From: Tardiphaga sp. | GTDB taxonomy: Bacteria > Pseudomonadota > Alphaproteobacteria > Rhizobiales > Xanthobacteraceae | Length of the DNA: 10,059 nucleotides | Direction of reading: 5' to 3' | Assembly: GCA_028290765.1 (NCBI GenBank) | Contig: JAQGJF010000870.1 | Location: forward strand, 1-10,059 | Shown: positions 5,654 to 10,059 of the stretch, in pieces | Position numbering within the stretch: the first letter of the stretch is position 1 | Layout: every line of letters begins with the position of its first letter | Notes under the pieces: model-generated | Told to the model about the DNA's origin: nothing | What the model saw: the letters and a program-made list of their open reading frames with translations, nothing else | Database searches by the model: none | Translations under genes and position numbers: made by a program

Positions 5654-7903
5654 CTATCTCGGCAGGCCCAGGCCCTGCTGGGCAATGATGCTCCTCTGTA
5701 TTTCGTTGGTGCCGATGCTGATCACCCACATCAGGGAGTGACGCAGGGAATGTTCGAGCTTGCCTCTGCACACCGCTCCAGGCGCGCCTTCCGACAGCGT
5801 CCCGAGCATCCCGAGAATATCGAGCGCGGCTTCGCCGAGGCGTTCGAGCAGTTCTCCGGAAAATACCTTGCTGATCGCGGCATCGGCGGGCTTCGTCGGG
5901 CCGCCGGCCTCCGACGCGCAATGCAGCATCAACTGACGCCCGACTTCGATCTCGGCCGCAAGCGCGGCCATGCGGTCCCGAACGACGGGATCTTCGCTCA
6001 GCGGCTGGCCATCCACCGGCGTGGTTTTGATGGTCTCGCACAGCAGGTCGAAGATATGCGCCGCTTTGATCACACTGCCGCCACCCACCAGGCCGCGTTC
6101 GGTCGACAGCGCGCTGGTGAGGACCTCCCATCCGCGATCGACATCGCCGACCAATGCATCCGCCGGAACACGGACATTGTCGTAGAATATGTTGGCAAAG
6201 GTCCCATCATACATCGTGCGCGCGGGGTTGACGGAAATGCCTGGCGTGTTCATCGGCACGATGAATATGCCGATCCCTCGATGTCTCAGGTTGACGTCGG
6301 GATTGGTCCGCGCCGCCAGAAACATGTATTTGGCCCACCAGGTCGTGGTCCAGATCTTCTGGCCGTTGATGATCCAACCATCTCCCTCGCGGACCGCCGT
6401 GGTGCGAAGCGAAGCCAGATCCGAGCCGGCATTCGGTTCGCTGTAACCCATTCCGAACATGGTTTCGCCGGCCAGTATCTCCGGCAGGAATTCGCGCTTC
6501 TGACTGTCGGTGCCGAATTGCATCAGTGCGACAGCCTGAATCTCCGCGCCCACGCGGGGCGCGTCGACCGCTTCCATTTCCTCCAGCAGTGCCAGGCGTT
6601 CGAGCGGCGAACGTTGCTGCCCCCCATACTCTTTGGGCCAGGACATTCCGATCCATCCGGTTTTCCCCAAGGCTCGGGCAAACTCCGGATCGAAGTCGCG
6701 TTGGTCGTATGGCCGGCTATCCCATGCGGACTTGCGCTGTTCCGACCAGTAATCCCGGAGCCAGTCGTGAACTTCGGCGCGAAACGCATTGCCGGCGTCA
6801 CCAAGGTCATATTTCGGCAATCCGCCACCGGCGCGAAGAAGGCTGTTGGCGATCTCGACGCGGGCATGGGAGACACCACCATGCCTCAGGGCGTCGCCGT
6901 GGACACGGCGGAAATGCCGCGGCGCCTCATGCTCTTCCGCGTAGCCGATGGCGCCCCACGTATGATGGGTTTCGAGGGAGACCTGCCGCAATGCGCCGCT
7001 GGCAAATGCAAAGGCCGTGGAAGCGAAGTAGCGCCAATGGGCAGCCCGGAGATCGTAGCAGGAGGCGGCATTTTGCAGGGTGAGACAAACGCCTTCGAGC
7101 GGGATAAGGCAATTGGCGAGCTTGTGCTGGACTGCCTGGAAGCGGCCTATCGGTTGTCCGAACTGACGGCGTTCCTTGGAATATTCCACCACCATTTCAA
7201 ACGATCGGCGCGCCGCGCCGTAAGCCCGCGCCGTCAGCCCGAGCCGGGCAACAAGATTGAGGTCGTGAACCAGCGCTTCGGGCACCTCAACGAAATCCGC
7301 CGGGGCATTCGCGAGGGCGATCTCGTACAGGCCGTTTTCGCCAAGTGATCTTGTTGCGGTGATCCGGACGCCCGGAGCGTTCAAGGCGACGATGGCGACC
7401 GACGGCTCGCCCCCCAGGAAAATCAGACAATGAGTGGCGAGCGCCGCTCCTTCGACGAAGTGCAATTGGCCGGAGAGCTTGCCATTGGTCGCGACCGCAT
7501 GGCCGGCATTCCTGTCCGGGTCGAATTCGCCGAAAGCGAGGCAGAGGATGGGTTGCCGGGACAGCAGCCGATCGAGGGCCGAATGCGGAAGTTGCTGCTC
7601 CCGCAGGCATGCCAACAAAATATTTGCAATTGCGTTTGCCAGAAAGGGAATCGGGCATGCGGCACGTCCCAGTTCCTCCGCGACGATCAGCACTTCTCTC
7701 ATCCCGCCATTGGCGGGATCGGTGCCCAGATCGATCAACCCCTGCGCCGTGATGTCTCGCCAGAATATCGCGAAATCTTCGGGCTTGGCCGGCCAGTCCC
7801 TGGCGTCCGTCAGCGACCAACGCGTTGCGAGGAAGCCGCGCACGGCATCGCGCAGCATCTGCCTCTCTTCGTCACTCGGAGCGGGCTCCAACGGGCTGCT
7901 CAT
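5654..7903 (-). CDS. Tandem fused acyl-CoA dehydrogenase (FadE34-like architecture)
   Basis: This 749-residue protein is two acyl-CoA dehydrogenase units in one chain, about 1-365 and 370-749; ordinary members have about 380 residues. It should oxidise an acyl-CoA at C2-C3 using FAD, passing electrons to ETF. The C-terminal unit has the flavin motif GYSEPNAGSD (486-495) and KIWTT. It lacks the later RQFG helix motif, and at the usual Glu of YEGT it has SIGT (729-732); Glu602 in TERGLVGG is at the position used by isovaleryl-CoA dehydrogenase. The N-terminal unit keeps RRQFGQPIGRFQAVQH (245-260) but has no SEPxxGSD. The halves therefore look complementary, like mycobacterial fused FadE34 or the FadE heteromers of steroid side-chain oxidation. 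ATG 7903 follows GAGGC. Divergent from trxB, with operator copy 2 centred 82 bp upstream. The stop TAG (5654-5656) lies in the repeat end. Confidence 0.9.
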   Translation of the reverse strand: MSSPLEPAPSDEERQMLRDAVRGFLATRWSLTDARDWPAKPEDFAIFWRDITAQGLIDLGTDPANGGMREVLIVAEELGRAACPIPFLANAIANILLACLREQQLPHSALDRLLSRQPILCLAFGEFDPDRNAGHAVATNGKLSGQLHFVEGAALATHCLIFLGGEPSVAIVALNAPGVRITATRSLGENGLYEIALANAPADFVEVPEALVHDLNLVARLGLTARAYGAARRSFEMVVEYSKERRQFGQPIGRFQAVQHKLANCLIPLEGVCLTLQNAASCYDLRAAHWRYFASTAFAFASGALRQVSLETHHTWGAIGYAEEHEAPRHFRRVHGDALRHGGVSHARVEIANSLLRAGGGLPKYDLGDAGNAFRAEVHDWLRDYWSEQRKSAWDSRPYDQRDFDPEFARALGKTGWIGMSWPKEYGGQQRSPLERLALLEEMEAVDAPRVGAEIQAVALMQFGTDSQKREFLPEILAGETMFGMGYSEPNAGSDLASLRTTAVREGDGWIINGQKIWTTTWWAKYMFLAARTNPDVNLRHRGIGIFIVPMNTPGISVNPARTMYDGTFANIFYDNVRVPADALVGDVDRGWEVLTSALSTERGLVGGGSVIKAAHIFDLLCETIKTTPVDGQPLSEDPVVRDRMAALAAEIEVGRQLMLHCASEAGGPTKPADAAISKVFSGELLERLGEAALDILGMLGTLSEGAPGAVCRGKLEHSLRHSLMWVISIGTNEIQRSIIAQQGLGLPR

Positions 7904-7954
7904 GATCGGGCCTCGGGTTCGACATCAGAGATCGGCCTGATGGATACACGATGA

Positions 7955-8001
7955 TTGACAGATGCTCCTCGAGTGTTATTGGTCAGACCATCGGACGTCA
8001 A
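7955..8001. promoter_or_regulatory. Divergent promoter pair of the fused dehydrogenase and trxB
   Basis: On the plus strand TTGACA (7955-7960) stands 16 bp from TATTGG (7977-7982), a perfect -35 with a weak -10. On the minus strand TTGACG (plus 7996-8001) stands 15 bp from AATAAC (plus 7975-7980), a good -35 and a fair -10. The palindrome at 7978-7992 lies inside the minus-strand spacer and over the plus-strand -10, so a bound repressor would block both directions. Hexamers were picked by eye; the operator position is the firmer part. Confidence 0.42.
7978..7992. promoter_or_regulatory. Candidate FadR/GntR-type operator, copy 2
   Basis: ATTGGTCAGACCATC contains TGGTC-A-GACCA (7980-7990), again TGGT-N3-ACCA. 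It matches the minus strand of copy 1 (3720-3734) at 14 of 15 positions, differing only at the centre of symmetry. It is about 82 bp from the dehydrogenase ATG and 81 bp from the preferred trxB ATG, close to the 79 bp between copy 1 and the racemase ATG. A third copy was not found in the 92 bp upstream of the gntR gene. Confidence 0.75.
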
Positions 8002-8065
8002 GATCGAGGCCGCCCTCCATGCGCAATTCGGACTGCTCCAACGACGGACAGGCGAGCTGACGGCA

Positions 8066-9040
8066 ATGGCGGATTTTCACACCCGAGTTCTGGTAATCGG
8101 CGCCGGCCCGGCTGGCTACACCGCGGCGATTTATGCCGCGCGCGCCAACCTTGGACCGATCGTCCTCCAGGGCAGCCAACCGGGCGGCCAACTGACGATC
8201 ACGACCGAGGTGGAGAACTACCCCGGTTTCGCCACGGCCGTTCAAGGCCCGTGGCTGATGGACGAGATGGCAGGTCAGGCTTCACAGGTCGGAGCTATCC
8301 TCAAGTCGGATACCGTCACCCAGGTCGATTTCGACCAGCGGCCGTTTCGCGCCCTTACCGAATCCGGCGACGTCTATTGGGGCGACGCGGTGATCATCGC
8401 GACCGGCGCTCAGGCGCGCTGGCTTGGCCTGGAAAGCGAAACGCTGCTGCGGGGCGCGGGCGTTTCCGCCTGCGCCACCTGCGACGGCTTCTTTTTCCGG
8501 GGCAAGGAAGTCGCTGTCGTCGGTGGCGGCAACAGCGCCGTCGAGGAAGCACTCTACCTGACGAACCACGCCACCAAGGTGACCGTCGTTCACCGCGGAG
8601 AGAAATTCAGGGCGGAGAAGATCCTGCAGGATCGGCTGTTCGGGCATCCGAAGATCGCCGTGATGCGCAACAGCATCGTTGACGAAATCGTCGGCGAGGC
8701 CGGGAACGGCGGGTTGAACGCGGTCAATGGCGTGCGGATCAGGAACACCACCACCGGCGACTTGCAATGTCTGGCCGTTCAAGGGGTGTTTGTGGCGATC
8801 GGGCATGACCCTGCGACGTCCTTGTTTCGCGGGATGCTCGACCTGGACGACCGCGGCTATATTCGCATTGGACCATGGTCAACGCTGACGTCGCGCGAGG
8901 GTGTCTACGCGGCGGGCGACGTCGCAGACCCGCAATTTCGTCAGGCCGTTACAGCCGCCGGCATGGGTTGCATGGCGGCGCTCGAAGCGGAAAGATGGCT
9001 GGCCGGACACGCGACATCGAGCGAGTACAGTGCGATATAG
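8066..9040 (+). CDS. trxB: Thioredoxin reductase (NADPH-dependent flavoprotein, TrxB family)
   Basis: The protein transfers electrons from NADPH through FAD and a CxxC disulfide to a thioredoxin-like partner in the cytoplasm. From ATG 8066 it has 324 residues, the usual length. Motifs in order: FAD-binding IGAGPAGYTAAIYAARA (11-27), redox CATCDG (136-141), NADPH-binding GGGNSAVEEALYL (153-165), and FAD-binding GVYAAGDV near the C terminus. HRGEKFRAEK (176-185) corresponds to E. coli HRRDGFRAEK; Gly178 replaces one of the arginines that bind the NADP 2'-phosphate, so cofactor preference could be relaxed. GGCGAG at 8051-8056 serves ATG 8066. The frame is open back to TTG 7955, but that would add 37 residues unlike TrxB and would place the operator inside the gene. 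A TrxB beside catabolic genes is unusual and may be a second copy with a specialised partner. Confidence 0.9.
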   Translation: MADFHTRVLVIGAGPAGYTAAIYAARANLGPIVLQGSQPGGQLTITTEVENYPGFATAVQGPWLMDEMAGQASQVGAILKSDTVTQVDFDQRPFRALTESGDVYWGDAVIIATGAQARWLGLESETLLRGAGVSACATCDGFFFRGKEVAVVGGGNSAVEEALYLTNHATKVTVVHRGEKFRAEKILQDRLFGHPKIAVMRNSIVDEIVGEAGNGGLNAVNGVRIRNTTTGDLQCLAVQGVFVAIGHDPATSLFRGMLDLDDRGYIRIGPWSTLTSREGVYAAGDVADPQFRQAVTAAGMGCMAALEAERWLAGHATSSEYSAI

Positions 9041-9054
9041 AACGTAGATGTCTT

Positions 9055-9153
9055 GAGCATGCTTCAACTGAGTTGAATCATGCTCTGGCGTTTTCTCTTT
9101 GTTTGAGCATGATCTTTTCGGAAAACCGGCTTCCACTTTTCCGGATCATGCTC
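9055..9153. repeat. Double-palindrome intergenic repeat between convergent trxB and gntR; likely terminator
   Basis: The first hairpin pairs 9055-9069 (GAGCATGCTTCAACT) with 9071-9085 (AGTTGAATCATGCTC), 14 of 15 bp around one central base. The second pairs GAGCATGATC (9105-9114) with GATCATGCTC (9144-9153) and, inside it, CGGAAAA (9119-9125) with TTTTCCG (9137-9143). Both share the GAGCATG...CATGCTC ends. It fills the whole trxB-gntR gap and could stop transcription from both sides. I recall this second unit as a very frequent intergenic element in Bradyrhizobium-group genomes. Its end merges with the gntR stop codon. Confidence 0.85.
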
Positions 9154-9923
9154 TAGGCGGCCGAGCTCTTCTTGCTGGACGGCGGCGCCGCTTTTTCAAG
9201 TTGCGACAGATAATGCCGGTGCGCGCGCCGCAGAAGATCCTCCATTTCGGCTACCGCCAGCGCCACATTGCGCTCGCGCAGGTAGGAAATGAAACGCCGT
9301 CGGGATTTCAGGATGTGCTTGCTCTGCGGCGGACCGATGATGCTGATGTAGTGATGCATGATATTGATCATGCCGCTGACATTGGCGATCAGAACGGGAT
9401 TCTGGGTGGTCCGGGCGAGAATGTTATGGAATTCGAAACTGAGCCGGGCACAGGCCTCGAAATTGCCGGCGGCAAATGCCTTCTCGGCGTCGTTGAGATT
9501 GACTTCCATCAAGGCCAGGTCGACTTCCGTCAACCGCTCGATCGCAACCCGAACTACGATAGCCTCGATCCACAGGCGTGCGTCGGTCAATTGCTGTGGC
9601 GTGATCGTTCCGAGGTGAAACATGTCCTGAAGCGCGGTCACGACGACTTCGGACGTCAGTTGCGCAATGAAGGCGCCGCCGGACCCGCCTTTGTACAGCT
9701 TGACCAGACCGGCGATTTCGAGCCCGCGCAGCGCTTCCCGGATGCTGCTGCGGCTCACGCCAAGCTGCGCGGCAAGATCCCGCTCCGCCGGCAGGCGGTC
9801 GCCGGGCTTCAGCTTCCCGCTCATGATCATCTGGCGTATTTGCGCCGTGACCTCTTCAAAAACGCGGGATGTCTGGATCCGCTCGAAGGGAAGTTCGCCG
9901 GTCGTTCTAAGTTTTCGAGGCAT
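9153..9923 (-). CDS. GntR-family transcriptional regulator, FadR subfamily with FCD ligand domain
   Basis: A 256-residue DNA-binding regulator, probably an acyl-CoA- or organic-acid-responsive repressor of this locus. The winged helix-turn-helix spans about 20-87 and includes KLKPGDRLPAERDLAAQLGV and SRSSIREALRGLE. Arg48 (PAER), Arg58 (VSR) and Arg62 (IRE) match E. coli FadR Arg35, Arg45 and Arg49, which contact the TGGT/ACCA operator. The all-helical FCD domain covers about 105-240. Of its usual Asp and three His metal ligands, Asp114, His166 and a His at 235 or 237 are visible, but the third position reads RRRF (208-211) instead of HR, so metal binding may be lost. ATG 9923 has no clear ribosome binding site. 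It is last in the locus and convergent with trxB; TAG (9153-9155) lies in the repeat end. The ligand is unknown. Confidence 0.92.
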   Translation of the reverse strand: MPRKLRTTGELPFERIQTSRVFEEVTAQIRQMIMSGKLKPGDRLPAERDLAAQLGVSRSSIREALRGLEIAGLVKLYKGGSGGAFIAQLTSEVVVTALQDMFHLGTITPQQLTDARLWIEAIVVRVAIERLTEVDLALMEVNLNDAEKAFAAGNFEACARLSFEFHNILARTTQNPVLIANVSGMINIMHHYISIIGPPQSKHILKSRRRFISYLRERNVALAVAEMEDLLRRAHRHYLSQLEKAAPPSSKKSSAA

Positions 9924-10015
9924 TATTTGGACATCGACCGTAAAAGCAATTCACGCAAAACGGCTGCGTTGCGATGTTCAAATATTACACGCAAAGGGCA
10001 ACAAATAGCTACTGT

Positions 10016-10059
10016 TCATTCAGCCTTCCGGTCGACGGGGTAGACGACGTCGATGCCGT
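10016..10059 (-). CDS. Possible C-terminal end of an unidentified protein (cut by right edge)
   Basis: On the minus strand one frame reads GIDVVYPVDRKAE and then TGA at 10016-10018, entering from beyond the right edge. Only 13 codons are visible, too few to name a family. The gene would be in tandem with and 92 bp upstream of the GntR gene. The hydrophobic-then-charged end resembles a real C terminus more than the other frames do, but chance cannot be excluded. The 92-bp gap to gntR shows no TGGT-N3-ACCA palindrome and no convincing promoter. Confidence 0.35.
   Translation of the reverse strand, partial: GIDVVYPVDRKAE

Noticed and set aside
5618..7348. 576-codon plus-strand open frame opposite the fused dehydrogenase
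   Set aside because: It is antisense to a well-supported acyl-CoA dehydrogenase, begins inside the palindromic repeat, and its translation has no recognisable domain.
7951..8682. Plus-strand ATG frame overlapping trxB in another frame
   Set aside because: The translation is arginine- and glycine-rich with no motif, while the overlapping frame has all the TrxB signatures.
5552..9153. Insertion-sequence ends or a CRISPR array as explanation for the repeats
   Set aside because: No transposase gene, no target duplications, and no regular repeat-spacer pattern; the elements are single compact double palindromes at gene ends.
9099..10043. 314-codon plus-strand open frame opposite gntR
   Set aside because: It starts inside the intergenic repeat and runs antisense to a regulator with clear winged-helix and FCD motifs.

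Overview
The window looks like chromosome of a high-GC alphaproteobacterium, most likely the Bradyrhizobium/Rhodopseudomonas group (Nitrobacteraceae). Three things suggest this: the protein sequences, the aerobic benzoyl-CoA (box) genes, and three dense palindromic intergenic repeats of a type I recall as common in those genomes. The genus is inferred from memory, not from a database search.

Left part (1-2308, minus strand): boxC, then the first ~166 codons of boxB, which runs off the left edge. These encode the ring-cleaving lyase and the epoxidase oxygenase component of aerobic benzoyl-CoA degradation. A large imperfect inverted repeat (520-607) sits between them. The 209-bp AT-richer stretch upstream of boxC carries three TGCA sites, two of them inside a 9-bp inverted repeat, and is a candidate BoxR/BzdR-type control region.

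Middle and right part (2518-9923): an acyl-CoA catabolic locus arranged as two divergent pairs plus a regulator. First pair: an alpha-methylacyl-CoA racemase-like gene (minus) faces a two-gene class I CoA-transferase-like operon (plus, beta subunit first). Second pair: a 749-residue tandem fused acyl-CoA dehydrogenase (minus) faces a thioredoxin reductase gene (plus). A GntR-family FadR/FCD regulator (minus) follows. The two divergent intergenic regions carry almost the same 15-bp palindrome, ATTGGTC-R-GACCATC, with the TGGT-N3-ACCA core typical of FadR-type GntR proteins. The regulator keeps the matching DNA-contact arginines, so the locus is probably one regulon. Two convergent gene ends (5527-5653 and 9041-9152) are filled by palindromic repeats, and each repeat ends in GCTCTA, which supplies the stop codon of the minus-strand gene.

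Working model (inference): the racemase sets the stereochemistry of a 2-methyl-branched acyl-CoA, the fused dehydrogenase introduces a double bond, and the CoA-transferase-like pair acts later. Its beta subunit lacks the usual catalytic Glu, which makes it resemble the IpdAB ring-opening hydrolases of steroid degradation more than a true CoA-transferase. The substrate cannot be read from the sequence; a branched, alicyclic, terpenoid or steroid-like acid is plausible. No tRNA, rRNA, CRISPR array or insertion sequence was seen.
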